A stretch of 64,000 nt of DNA, taken from contig NC_133664.1 in NCBI RefSeq assembly GCF_037893015.1, positions 123,303,887 to 123,367,886 of the forward strand, in the 5' to 3' direction. The first letter of the stretch is position 1. Each line of letters begins with the position of its first letter. This stretch comes from Macrotis lagotis (lineage: Eukaryota > Chordata > Mammalia > Peramelemorphia > Peramelidae). The position numbers were made by a program, and so were the translations under genes. The notes under the pieces were generated by a model. It ran no database searches, was not told where the DNA came from, and was given only the letters and a program-made list of their open reading frames with translations. Positions 33,700-45,715 of this stretch are shown one piece after another.

Positions 33700-35330
33700 A
33701 GAATGTAGAATTTCTAGATTATGGCAAGGAGAAGAAAGGAGCAATGCAAATAAATAGAAGAAAGCAATAGAATGGGAAAGATATGAGGTCACCAGGGGAA
33801 AGTTTCATACAAAACTGGGCATGATAAAAGACAAAAATGACAGAGATAAAAGGCAAGAATATACAAAAGAACTATCTATAAAGATCTTAATATCACTAAT
33901 ATCCTTGATAGTGTAGTTACTGATATAGAGCCAGACATTCTGAATGAAGTCAAATGGACCTTATGAACTCTCAGCTAGAATTCCAACTCAACTATTTAAA
34001 ACCTCAAAAGATGATATTGTTAAAGTGCTGTAGTCAATATGTCAGCAATACAACAGTGGCCACATAATTGGAAAAAATCAGTTTATGGCCCAATACTAAA
34101 GAAGGGCCATGGTTAAGAATGTTCAAATTACCAAATCATCATGCTCATTTCATATGCCAGCAAGTTAACCATAGGATTCTGAAAACTAGCCTTCAACAAT
34201 ATGGGGATTGAGAATTACCAGAAGAACAGAATGGCTTTGAAGAGGCAGATGAACTAAAGACCAAATTCCCAACATTTACTGGATTATAGAGGAAACAAGG
34301 GAAGTTCAGAAAAAAAACTCATCTATTTCCTTCATTGACTACACTAAAGCCTTTGACAGTGTGTTTCACAAAGAATGTGGCAAACCCTGAAAGATATTGG
34401 GGTACCAGATCATCTTACTTGTAGCCTGAGGAACCTGTATGTGGGCAATATAATTAGAACTGAATATGGAACAACTGATTGATTTAAGATTATAGAAGGA
34501 ATATGACAAGACCATATGTCATCATTTTATTTAGCTTAAATGTAGAGTATGTCATCTGTAATACCAACCTGGATGAAGGCCACCAGAAGAAATATCAACA
34601 ATCTAAGATATGTAGATGATAACACTAGATAACAGAAAGTGAAGAGGACATTAAGAAGACTCAACAAGGGTGAAAGGGAAGAGTATAAAAGTTGGCTTGA
34701 AGCTTAACATAAAAATTAAAGATCCCAGTCCTATCACTTCCTGGCAATTAGAGGGAGAAGAAATGGAAGCAATATCAGATTCTATGAGCTTAGGCTCAAA
34801 GATCACTATGGATGGTGACTGCAGTCTTGAAATTAAAAGATGCTAGCTCCTTGTCTGGACAAAATAATAAAAAACAGAGATATCACCTTGCTGAAGAACG
34901 TTCATCTAGTCAAAGCTGTGCTTTTTCAGTAGCAAGGTATGACTGTTACAGTTGTACTATAAATGAAAACTGAGGACTGCAGAACTGACACTCGAATTAT
35001 GGTGTTGGAAAAGATTTTTGAGAGTCCCTTTGATAGAAAGAAGATCAAATCAGTCAATATTTAAAGAAATTAATTCAGGCTATTCACTGGAAAATCAAAT
35101 ACTGAAACTGAAATTCTTTGACCACATTATGAGAAGACAGGATTCATTGGAAAAGATCCTAATGTTGGAAAATATTAAAGGTCAAAGGAAAAGGAGATGA
35201 CAGAGTATGAGATTGGGGAAAAAAGAATAAGAACTTGGAAAGATTTCAAGAGATAGTGAAGGACGGAAGGGTCTTCATGCTTGGGTCCATGATTTCACAA
35301 AGAGTCAGACATGACTGAACAATAACACTC
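33700..35330 (+). mobile_element. RTE-clade (BovB/RTE1-like) LINE, degenerate
   Basis: The + strand holds the reverse transcriptase in broken frames. FIDYTKAFDSV (34331-34363) is the first palm motif. YVDD (34609-34620) stands where YADD is expected. A 'LGSKITMDGDCS'-type block lies near 34790-34825. Last is a frame (35018-35200) with RRSNQSIFKEIN and MRRQDSLEK, the C-terminal BovB signature. The 3' end at about 35295-35330 is 'aaagagtcagacatgactga' plus an ACAA-type tail. Several stops and frameshifts show it is inactive, and it is 5'-truncated. Known background: RTE1/BovB in marsupials is one of the proposed cases of horizontal transfer. Confidence 0.85.
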
Positions 35331-36669
35331 CCTCTTGCCTTGCAATGCCTTGGTACTATATATTAACTACTGAGTAATCTAAGGATCTCTGCATCTTGCC
35401 ACTTGCCTGGAAATTATTTACTAGTATTTATTATTTCCTCCTTTTCCCCAATTTGATTGCAAGCTTCTCAAGATCATAGACTTTAATTTTTTTCTGTTTG
35501 TATTTCCAGCACTTAGCAAAGTGAATGGCACATCAAAAGTGCATACTAAATGCTTTTTTGTTGATTCAATCAATCAAAAAGAAATAGTGACATTGATAAA
35601 AAGAAGAAAGTTGAATTTTAATCACTGGAATACACTAAAATTCAAAGCACTTCTTTTTATTAAATATAATAAGTATTTATTAAGCACCTATTATAGGCAA
35701 GCTGAGTTAAGCAAAGAGAATTTTTTAAAAGATGTAGTTAAGAACTACAAAGAATATTCAAAAGAATATGACAGGACTGTAAGTTGTCATTAGTAGAGAT
35801 CTGGCATAGATATAGATAAGCATGACACAAAGCCAAATATACTAAAGTGAAAGGAGAGATTCAGAAAAGTTGAACAGAAAAATCTGATGTGTGAGGGAAC
35901 ACTTTCAGCTGGGGGGAAGTTTCCTTTATAATGAGCAACTGAGGTTTACCTGGAAGAAAGAATTTTAAAGGGAAGAGTGGGTAAAAGAGTATTTTCCAAG
36001 CAAGAAGGATTCCTCTGAAACATGCATGGTTATAAGACATGGCAAGTTGAGATGGGAAAAAGATGGCTACCTAGTTCAGCTAGAATGAGAATGTATGCAT
36101 AATATGAAACAAGGCTACAAATGTAGGTTGCATTCAGACTGTGGAGGGTCCTAAGTGACAGGTTTAGAATTTCATATCTCATTGTTGAGGCAGTAGGAAG
36201 TCACCAGGGGTTTTTAAACAGGGGGATGACATGGTAAAATTTATGCCTTAGGTTAATTATTTGGTGACTGTAAATTATGGATTGGAAATTAAAGAGACTG
36301 GAGTCAGAGAGACAATATAGTCCAGGAAATAAGTAACAGGGTCTTGTCCTGAGGTGGTGGCAGTATGAGTGGAGAGGTGATAGAGGCCCACAAGATATTT
36401 ATGGAAATGGACTTCATAGGACTTGATAAAGCATTGAATATGGATGATAAGGGAGAGGGAAGTCAACTTTAGGGCCTTGTAACTGGGAAGATGGTGGTGC
36501 CATCAACTAAAAGGGGATAATCAGAGGAGAGAAAGATTTAGGAGGTTAAAGTAAGTTCAACCTTGCTCATATTGAAATTTGAAGTTCTAATGGCCAGCCA
36601 ACTGGAGATACCTAGGAAGTATTTGGAGATTAAAGGGGTAAAATACTAGAAAGTTACATGCTAGATATA
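35331..36669 (+). repeat. Old L2-like and MIR-like debris
   Basis: 35640-35780 ('aataagtatttattaagcac') and 36120-36640 ('gactgtggagggtcctaagt', 'ggggatgacatggtaaaatt') look like L2-type 3' region. It continues after the SINE at about 36971-37250 ('atataaatttgggaattctt'). Confidence 0.55.
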
Positions 36670-36959
36670 ATAATAATGTTTATCCTTCATTTTCAAAGAA
36701 GATTACAACATCAGGGAGGTGATGCCATGCATGAATTTGATTTGAGTGAGGGGGTGCTGTGATAACTCAACCAGCTTCACTTTCTCCTCCAACAGTGGCC
36801 AGATATGGATCAGGATTCCTGGATATGGCTCTGGATGTAAGGCAATTAGGGTTAAGTCACTTGCCCAGGGTCACACAGCTAGTAAGAATCAAGTGTCTGA
36901 GGCCAGATTCAAACTTCTGTCCTCCTGACAGTGATCAGGAAGACAGAGCTGTCCTTAAG
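36670..36959 (-). mobile_element. Composite SINE carrying a LINE tail
   Basis: Minus-strand element with a CORE-SINE body at the right ('cagggtcacacagctagtaa'), a unique middle ('agtggccagatatggatcag') and a LINE-derived 3' tail at the left ('ttcattttcaaagaagatta'). Flanked by a perfect 11-bp duplication tgctagatata at 36659-36669 and 36960-36970. The tail aligns with the 3' tail of the minus-strand LINE at 6963-8330. Confidence 0.85.
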
Positions 36960-37250
36960 TGCTAGATATATAAATTTGGGAATTCTTGCATTGAAGTGAT
37001 AACTGAACTGGAGAGCTTAGATAACAGCACCAAGAGGGTGAGGAGAGAAATTGGGAGGGAGCTAGCCAATAGAAAGAGATTGAATATAGAAAAAATAATA
37101 AATAATGGGAGGCGAGAGGTGAGATAATTTGCTGAGGAGCAGGACAGGTAGGGGAGTTGGAATAGAGTGAGGGGAGAGGAGAATATTTGGAACAACTATT
37201 ATGATAGAGTATCAGTTAGAGGATATAAAAAATTTGTTTTGAAGCAGGTG

Positions 37251-38190
37251 AGCCTAGCCAAAGTTAGTGTGAATTTTCAGTGGATCCACTCAGTATAATT
37301 TTATAACTTTCCCCAAACCTTTAGCTATTTGAGAGGAACAGAGAAGAAGGATGGTGAAAAATGACCTAAGGTTAGGGAACAAGCTAGGTGTAAATAGCAA
37401 AAGTACAAGAGGGTAATGTATGCATTTAAGTTTATAGCATGGTTAAGAGTATTTTCAGCTTGTTCTCTTTCATGCTATTGCCCTACCATTAGTAAATGTG
37501 CTTTGAGTGGTTTTTTCCACTGTAGTAAGAGGGACTCCAATGCCTCATCATGGTATAGAGATGACCCTATTTTCTTAAAAGATGTACTAAAAAAGCACAA
37601 GCTTTGGCAGGTTCTGCCGTGATGAAAAAGCTTTGAGTATGGGACCAAATGATGAACTATGTATCTATTATCTGAAAGCTAATCTAACTAAATTTAGAGA
37701 GGTTCATTCCAAGGATGGCAGCAAAGCAATGGATTTTTCATCCTGGGCAACTCTGAAAGACCATCTATTCACACTGTCAAAATTAAACGTATTTGAAGTT
37801 AAGTAAGAGATGAATTTACATGAATTCATTCATGCTTTCTTACAAAACTTCTTTTTAGTCAACCATATGCATTTGGGAAATGTCTAGCAGGGGTTAACTG
37901 AATCATCTTTGGTAATGGAGCTGAGTGATTTCACATGGCCTTTTCAGAACTGTGCTTGCAGTTTTTAATTTGAAAAGCACAATGATCTAAATCAACAGAG
38001 AAAACACCCATGAAGAAAAATCACTGGATATAAATTATTGTCTGTAGATAAACTATGCATATTTGTTATATGTTTTGTTTTTATTTTATTTTTACCAATA
38101 GGATAGAGAAGTAGAAGGCAAAAGCTCATTAAATGAATAATAAAAGAAAAATCAATGGTCCTATTATGCATAGAAAGTGGTCTAGATTTG
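37251..38190. other. Non-coding stretch, no gene seen
   Basis: AT-rich and unique-looking. The frame 37416-37622 (Cys/Ser/Tyr-rich, 68 codons) has no family resemblance that I recognise. Confidence 0.35.
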
Positions 38191-38382
38191 GAGTCTGAGT
38201 GTCCCTGTTCAAATATCATTTCTACTTGGGCAAGTTAATTAAACCCTCAATTTTAGTTTCCTCATCTAAATAGAGGGGTTTATATATTAAATGACTTCTA
38301 AATACCTTCTTCCTTTGAATCTATGACATTGAGGTTTATTAAGAGTAATGTAATTATAGTAGCCTGATGAATTAGCAAAAAG

Positions 38383-38470
<88 letters not shown>
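38383..38470. repeat. Compound (CT)n(AT)n microsatellite
   Basis: About 14 CT units directly followed by about 30 AT units, the same order as the tract at 48217-48325. Confidence 0.98.
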
Positions 38471-38473
<3 letters not shown>

Positions 38474-38751
38474 CACCATCAAAAGCACATTTAGGACCAT
38501 GGGCTAGACATTGGACTTATTCTTGGCTGCAGCTAGTAAGGTATCCCATAAGGATGGATGTTTTAATAGGGCTGATGTGTCAAAACTGGGGCAAAGTCTA
38601 GAGTCTTTTTCAAGAAGAACTTTTTAAGAAGAGCATGTGAAATAGAAACTAAGTAATATTTATAGAAGTGGTATAGAATGGCTAAACTGTTCTGATTCAG
38701 TGGTTTATAAGTTTCTTGAGGACAGTTTTTTTGATTAGTTATTCTATGATT

Positions 38752-38945
38752 CTATTTGAGGTTTTCTTGGCAAAGATACTGAAGTTGTTCACCATTGCCA
38801 TTTCCAGCTTCTTTTACAGATGAGGAAACTGAGGCAAACAGGGTTAAATGACTTGTTCACAAAGTTATCGCGTCTGAAGCTGAATTTGAATTTAGGTCTT
38901 CCTGACTCCAGGTTCAGGATTCTATCCACTGAGTCACCTAACTGC
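38752..38945 (-). mobile_element. SINE with RTE-type tail
   Basis: Minus-strand copy: 'tttcttggcaaagatactga' (tail complement) then 'tgaggcaaacagggttaaat' and 'ttcctgactccaggttcagg'. Confidence 0.75.
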
Positions 38946-39970
38946 AGTCCTTGAGGGCAAGGAACATTTTATTCCTGTTTTTGGGTACTCAGACTTAGTA
39001 TAGTGCTATACATATGGTAAACAAATTAAATACTTGCTGAATTGATTTGGATTGGTTTAGAGTATTTTTTTCTAACTGTTCCTCTCTGCTCAGTTCTCTG
39101 AGAGAAACTGCAAGGAGGGCAAATAATATCTGGATCATTTGCTTTTCTGAGTAAATGTAGAATTATGATATTATGCCACTACATAGTCTGGACCCCTTAT
39201 TACAACACTGGGGAAGGTATTTAACAATGATCAGTGACTCATATTGAGTTTCAAGCTGCATATTTGATAGCTTCTATTGGGACCACTGGGCAAACAAGAA
39301 TGGGGGGGGGCAAATCCCATCACTGACTGCTCTCTCTAAAAGAGCAGCCAATACAGCTTGAGTCTTAATGATGGTACTGAAGCATGAATTTTGGCAAATA
39401 ATACCATGTGTGGAATACATATCACAGCTTGAATTAAATGGACACTAAACATATGGCATTGTTTTCTGCATTTTCTAACACATGGGCAGTTTCCTCACAT
39501 TTTAAATTAACTGAAAATGAGAAGATTATAGGCAAATCTACTTTGAGGATTAGCTACTAGAAAATATGTTCTATTTTGCATAAAGATTGAGGTTAAGATA
39601 GCTAATGCCCAATTCCAGAGGGCAGACTTCTCAAAGAAACATAGAAAGCCATAACCAGTAATATGGCCTGAAAGAACATGTTATTCACATATATATAGTA
39701 TGAATACACACACACATATATACATAGTATAGCTTGAATGATAATGATAAAACTTCTTTAACATGTCAGAAGATCGCACTATTTGATTGATAAGTCAATT
39801 CCTCCATCAATGCAAATTCCAGCTCCTTCATGCTTTAGTAGATGGTTTCATGAGTTGCTGTGGTCAAAAACATCCATCACCTTATGATCAAGAATATTGT
39901 GATCATTTTCTCTAAATTTAGGTCTTCAGATCACAAATATTCACTAACTAGATGTACTTTAAATCTTTTT
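38946..39970. other. Non-coding stretch, no gene seen
   Basis: Ordinary AT-rich DNA with short G and CA runs (39301-39310, 39708-39720). No repeat family identified with confidence. Confidence 0.35.
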
Positions 39971-39974
39971 CAAA

Positions 39975-40195
39975 TAGATAGAGCAGTGGATAGAGCCCTG
40001 GATTCAAATGTGACTGCAGATACTGTGTGACTTTGGGCTAATTACTTAACTCTGTTTGCCTCAGTTTCCTCACATGTAAAAAGAACTAGAGAAGGAAATG
40101 AAAATCTACTCAAATATCTTTGCTAAGAAAACCCCAAATGGGGTTACAAAGAGCCTGATATGACTGAAACAATTGAACAACAAGAATTATTAGAG
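39975..40195 (+). mobile_element. SINE with RTE (BovB-like) 3' tail
   Basis: 'agcagtggatagagccctgg', 'ctcagtttcctcacatgtaa', then 'aagaaaaccccaaatggggt' and 'gatatgactgaaacaattga'. This is the best-preserved copy of the tail shared with the RTE element at about 35.3 kb. Confidence 0.82.
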
Positions 40196-40199
40196 CTTG

Positions 40200-41405
40200 T
40201 TCTCTGATGGCATAGCCATTGATATCCTAGAGTTACTTTCAAAAGGTGAAACTCTGGAGTAAGGCTTAGGGAACCATTGATATTTATGTAGCTTTATGTA
40301 TATTTTGAATTGAAAACTACTAAAGAGGGAACAGATGGAGGATTTAAGCATTGATTCTGCTTATCTGTATTAACTTGATTTTAAACAGTCTGCTGTGGCA
40401 CAGATTAATATAAAAGGAACAATTTTGATGAAAAGTGGTAGAGAAAAAGACAGGGCAAAATATCTTCTTCACAATAGTTTTACAACCAATGACCAAAGAA
40501 TAGTATTGCACATTTAGAGCAAGCCCTTATAGATCTGACCTCTTTTTACACTTGAGAAAATGGCATCCCAGAGAGATGAAGTTGCTTTCTGAAGGTTTTA
40601 CATGGAATAAGTGCAGAATCAAAATCTGAACTCAAGTCTTCTGACTCCTAATTCGGCAGGCCTCTCAATACCACTTGTAGAAAGCCTCTTTTTATATTTT
40701 TCAGAAAATGATTGAGTCTGAGTCTTTTAAGGAGGAAGCTTGAACATTTAACATTAATCATGGAAATAAAGGACAATTTGTTATAGTAATTTAAAATCTA
40801 CAAGAATTCAGAAATACATCTACTTGATATTGATGTTCATGGGCAATTTTAGATAATGGTTTAATTCTGGGTTTGAATAATTAAAGATAATGTGATATGG
40901 AAAATTAGAATCCAACTCTGATGTTCTCTTGTTGCCTGCCTGAAAAATACTAGCTTTGGAAAAAAAAATCAGTCATTAATTTTCCAAATAGAAGTATCAA
41001 GATGTGAGACTAAAGTCTTTTGCATTTATTTTCATGATAATTTCTAAAAAGGTAAAGACCAACAAGTGGAGAAAGAAAAGAGACAAATAAGAATTTTCTA
41101 TAATGCTAATCACAACTGTGTAGTAGAATAAAATCATGATATACAGTCCTCAGTGAGGTGGTGCTAATGGATAAGGTCACGTAACCCAGAGTTGAGAAGA
41201 TCTGAATTCCAATCCTCATCAGACATCTAGAGTGATTTGCCCAGCACCACTCTTCTCAGTTTCCTCATTTGTGAAATGAGAACAATAGCACCTACCTCAC
41301 AAGGTTGTTGTGAGGATAAAACGAGTTAATATGTAGAGTGTTTTATCTAAATTCTAGCTGTTATGTTTTAATAATTAAAAAGCATAATAATTAAAAAGTC
41401 TTTTC
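40200..41405. other. Non-coding stretch with a CORE-SINE fossil
   Basis: 41150-41350 is a MIR/THER-like + copy ('cacctacctcacaaggttgt', 'ttgtgaggataaaacgagtt'). The rest is without recognisable genes. Confidence 0.45.
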
Positions 41406-41409
41406 TATT

Positions 41410-41525
41410 TGTTGTTTCTGCATATAGGTAGAAAAGCCTTTCCAAATGTCAAAGATAAATGATAGCTGTTGTTTCTGCATAGAAATAGGTAGGCCTTACC
41501 AAATGTCAAAGATAACTATGAGAGC
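41410..41525. repeat. Imperfect tandem duplication, about 58 bp
   Basis: 41410-41466 and 41467-41525 both contain 'tgttgtttctgcata' and 'ccaaatgtcaaagataa'. They differ by several substitutions and small indels, so this is older than the 66-bp duplication at 29.6 kb. Confidence 0.85.
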
Positions 41526-41890
41526 TGTTGATCATTTTCTAGGGCCCTCTTTACCTGCCTCCTTCATTCTCTCCTTGTTCCAGTATCACCCTGTCTCCCC
41601 AATATTAATGCACAAATAGGAAAGAATTTTGAAGGGCAGAAATGAGATTCAAACAGTCATATTCAGTGATACCTTGCTCAGACAAGTTTGAATGCTTAGT
41701 AAAGAACTTATGTGCCATCTACAGATAGTCATTTCTAGAGGATTAGAAAAAGATGACCATCTCAGAGATCATTTGGGAATTCCTATCAGGGTTGAGAAAT
41801 CTAGGCACAGATTCTAGAAATCTTGAAATTGGGAAGAAGATATTAGTTCTTCCAAATAGTGCTTCTTCCTTACTAAAATGTGAGTTTTAA

Positions 41891-41891
<1 letters not shown>

Positions 41892-41926
<35 letters not shown>
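41892..41926. repeat. (CA)n microsatellite
   Basis: About 17 CA units. Confidence 0.95.
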
Positions 41927-41929
<3 letters not shown>

Positions 41930-43182
41930 AATCATCCTATTTTTTTTAGAAATGTTCATTCAACTTTACTGTCTAGTGCTAATTCATTTGGGACTACTTA
42001 TAATTTTATCTATTTCACCTATTTTTAATGCTTCTAAGGACCTTTAGCCATCATGGATATAATCTAATCTATTCATTTTATTTTTTACTTTTAGAAAGAT
42101 TTTATTTACTTTGAGTTTTACAGTTTTCCCTCATTCTTGCTTCCCTCCCCCCACCCCCCACAGAAGGCATTCTGTTAGTCTTTACATTGTTTCCATGGTA
42201 TACACTGAAAATCATCCTATTAATCCACATTTTTCCATGTGACAAAGGTTAAAACTACTGCAATTTGGGGGCACACAGTCTTATTTGCTTTAGTCTGAAC
42301 TGCAAGCCACTCCCTCCCCTTCTACCCTGACCCTAACCACAGAAGGGTCAAGAAGAGAATTCTAAGATGGAAAGGAACTTCCACTATTCTCTTATTATAC
42401 AGATGAGAAAACTGAAGCCTAGAAAGGGAGACTGCTTACTCAAGACTACCTATGTAGTTAGTAGAGCCAAGTTTTAAAGCCAAAGTCTTTGACTCCCAAA
42501 CCAGTATTATCTCCTTCATATTAGGATTCTACATTTGGGACTAGGAAGTTAATATTGCAAGTAATAAAGGATGAAAAGCCCTGCTCTGAACATTCAACTA
42601 GAATCAGGGCAGCATCCAGAATTTAAACTTAAGCACTGATACCAACAAAGAGCAAAGGAATCTTTAAAGTGCAGGTTTAGAAATATGAAAGGGGGAGCAG
42701 AAAGAGATTTGAGGAGCCCAGAGCCTGCTCTGCACCTGGTCAGTGCTGGCTTTGTCACCAGTTTTTTCACTACTCCCTCCTCACTCCCTACTCCCCTTTC
42801 CAAGCAAGCTCAGCCTTCAGATGTAGGATCTGATGCTCTCCTCCACACATCCTCCAGCTCAGACGCTTGCCCTAATTTCTTTCCTGCAGCTGCTGAACAA
42901 TCAGATTGCGGGGTGAGAGAAGTGGCTCTTATCCTCTCTGTGATTCACACATTTCTCACCCTAGGAAGTGCAGAAATTCCAGGCGGACCCGGCTTTCCAA
43001 CAGACTGCAGTTGCCCATAGCTTCCTCAAGATGGAACTTTCTCACCAAGGCAAGGCTTTGGCGGCGGAGGCGCGGGCGGCTCCTTGCTAATAATCCCTGG
43101 CGAGGGGGCCGGGTGTTAGCAGCTCGCAGAGCGCGTGCGGTGACTGCATGGAATAGGTTTAGCAACATCTTCCTAGTGCTTT

Positions 43183-43201
43183 GGGGGGGGGGGGGGGGGG
43201 G
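43183..43201 (+). repeat. G19 homopolymer
   Basis: Nineteen consecutive G on the + strand inside the CpG island. Prone to G-quadruplex formation and to length error in sequencing. Confidence 0.97.
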
Positions 43202-44077
43202 AGATGTTTTGATAACACCAAGAAAGGGGCGCGGGCGGGTGGGAATAGTGAGGGGGCGTGTTTCGATACAATCGATGTCAAAGGGAAATCTGAGGGTTCC
43301 CGCACGAAAAAAGGGGAGAGAAGAAAAAGCACAGCCATGGATGTGGTTTCCTTCTTTCTTGAGTCCAAATCCGACGCCGGATCTCTGACTAAATTTCAAT
43401 AAAGCTGTGACCACCCGGACATGTCCCACCTCATCTCACATCGCTTCACCTCATTTCACCTCACAGCTCTGCCCCAATTGGCCACCCATTTCTGTCCTGG
43501 GGGTTTCCATGAAAAGGCTGTCTCCTGTCTCCCAGGAGTAACTTCGTTCCCTTGAGTCCTTTGCCCGCCAGGACAAACAACCAGGTAGCAGCACAGCGTC
43601 GGGATAAAACTTTCATGGAGATATGCGCTAGCTAGTTCTGTTTATGAGCATCTCAGCCCCTGTTTTATTTTTTTAAGGAGGCGAGAGGTGGGGGGAGAAA
43701 GAATATTTCATTGTGGCAGTACACGCTATTTTGCAATTGTTTTCGAAGAAGTGATCGTTAGCTAGGATTAGTACCCCCAATGGTTATTATAACAGTATTC
43801 TTGGTCTACAGGCTCCCCCCCACCATATAACTACCCCACGCCGCCACCCCCCCTCCCTGAAGTGCTTCTCTGTCAGAGCTATTCAATAGCTATGTATTTC
43901 TTAACAGTCATGTTATTTATTTGTATTCATTCTTCTTTCTAACCCTTTCAAATCCAAGAGTCTTCATTTTGTTGTAGGGGTGGAGAGGTGTGTTTTGTCC
44001 CCCAAGGACCATTTACATTTTTCGCGTTGTTTCAGCTTCGGTTTGGGCTGCAGCGATTTAGAGGAGGGGAAATCCAC

Positions 44078-44079
<2 letters not shown>

Positions 44080-44116
<37 letters not shown>

Positions 44117-44127
44117 TCTCACGCGCG

Positions 44128-44169
<42 letters not shown>

Positions 44170-44175
44170 AACATA
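44080..44175. repeat. (CA)n-(CG)n-(CA)n alternating purine-pyrimidine tract
   Basis: Two CA blocks flank 'cacgcgcgcgcgcacat' (about 44120-44136). Such alternating tracts, above all CG runs, favour Z-DNA. It lies about 200-300 bases upstream of the putative GRM8 leader exon. Confidence 0.97.
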
Positions 44176-44339
44176 CAGTCAAAACCCGCTTCGGGTCAGC
44201 TTCGTGACATCGGAATCCGGGGGCTTCCGAACCTCGGGATCTCTCCTCTGCATTCCAGATGTGACTTGCTTGGCACTCAGCGATTGGCGATTATTCCGCG
44301 AGATCCCGTGCAGGGAAAGCTCCCTTAGCCCGTGGCCAG

Positions 44340-44585
44340 GCTGAATGGCTGATAAGAGGTGGATTAGGAGGAGAGTTAGACAGACCAATAGCTGCTGCCA
44401 GTGGGAGTATTTGTTATTCACATGGAAGAGACTTTGCGTTGTGCTCTGGAATCGCAGCCCCTTTCAGCACCAAGAACAGCTACAAGTGCAGCGCCCAGTC
44501 CCAGGCTCTCACAGCCGCATGCCCTGACATGGAGCTGCAAGCAGCCAAGGCGGGCTTCTTTACAGCACCCTCTGCCTGAAATAGG
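44340..44585 (+). promoter_or_regulatory. GRM8: Putative GRM8 core promoter and noncoding exon 1
   Basis: Within the CpG island a CCAAT box (44385-44389) and an AT-rich 'gagtatttgttattc' (about 44405) precede about 170 bases of GC-balanced sequence. That sequence ends at a textbook donor, AGG/gtaagg, with the intron starting at 44586. A leader exon spliced to the acceptor at 60291-60292 would fit the known GRM8 layout, where the start codon is in the second exon. The exon 5' end is not determinable from sequence. Short in-frame ATG frames here (44401 onward) are not conserved protein in any way that I recognise. Confidence 0.5.
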
Positions 44586-45696
44586 GTAAGGATCTGATCG
44601 TGCAGGAAAAAGAAAAAGAAAAAAAAGAGGAAAAAGAAAATAATGAGACAAAAAATTTCCCCTCCAGACCCAACAAAACATTATGCTTGCTGAAAAAAGG
44701 AAGATTCTTGCCTATTTTTTTCCTTTTCTTTCAATTTTGTAAATCCATATGGTGGGCAGCCAGTTGCACCTCTCTTTCTTCCTGGAGTTTGGTGGTTGAA
44801 TTTTCGCTGGGGACGTGTATCTGTACACTGAAAACACGGGTGGAAACGGGTGGAGGTGGGAAGTGGGAGCTGGGGGAGGTGAAGGGGAGTGTGAATTTGA
44901 GGGTGGGGGATGCCAAGGCATCTGGGCATGGTTTTCTTTCGGTTGATTTTGCATTGCAAAGTAAAAGACCCCACTTGCGTTTAAAATGTTCTTTTAAATT
45001 TTAGGTTGAAGATCTTAAAACAGAGGGAAGGGGCTTAGCTGTGAACTCCAAGCTTTGGTAAAGTGGTTCCAAAAAGTTTATTTGATGTATTTGGAGCTGA
45101 AGGATGAAGGGGAAGGGTGTGTGTGCCTGTGTGTTTGGGGTGGGGGAAGCTTTGCCTCTGATGGTACGATGCCGAGCAGCAGCATTTTAAAGAGCTCTCC
45201 CTTAGGCTACCTGCTCCGTATTATCTCCTGCATAGTAAGCTGACGCGATTGGGAAAGATACAGTGAGAGAATGGTTTCCGTTTGTTGTGTAGAATTTACA
45301 GAAGGGTATTTCCTAAGCCAGAGGCTCCTATAGTGAATTCCGGGGACTTCTTGCCTTTCTTAGAAGAGCTGATAGGTAACTAAACCTCTCCATGACGGGA
45401 GATATTGGGCGTGGGGTGGGCTAGGGAAAAGCGGTGTTTGGGGCTTAGACAGGAAAGCAGGCGCAACCCATCGTCCTTTCCCCTCCTTTCCAACCCCCGC
45501 CCCCTTCTCCAGGGTTCAAGTTTTGTTTATAGCTCTTCGGCCTTAGATGACTCGGGTTCTATGGCGAGGTCGAAATTCCACTTCCCCCTTCCCCCTTCAC
45601 TTCCTCACCCCCATCGCCCTCATAGGTTGTGTGTGTGTCTTTCGATCGTCTTCTAAATGTGAAAACGACCATGGTGATCTTGAGTGGGAAAACCAG

Positions 45697-45715
45697 CCCC
45701 CCCCCCCCCCCCCCC
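45697..45715 (+). repeat. C19 homopolymer
   Basis: Nineteen consecutive C in the CpG island. With 46438-46451 (C14) and the G19 tract at 43183 it makes three long G/C homopolymers in 3.3 kb. Confidence 0.97.

Noticed and set aside
42906..43429. A 160-codon + frame and a 157-codon - frame in the CpG island
   Set aside because: Frames stay open in GC-rich sequence by chance. Both read through the G19 homopolymer, overlap on opposite strands and show no domain.
43964..44344. His-Thr and Cys-Val repeat frames
   Set aside because: Artefacts of the CA/CG dinucleotide tract.
44600..45004. 134-codon + frame after the exon 1 donor
   Set aside because: It lies in the predicted intron, starts in an A/G-rich low-complexity run, and has no family resemblance.
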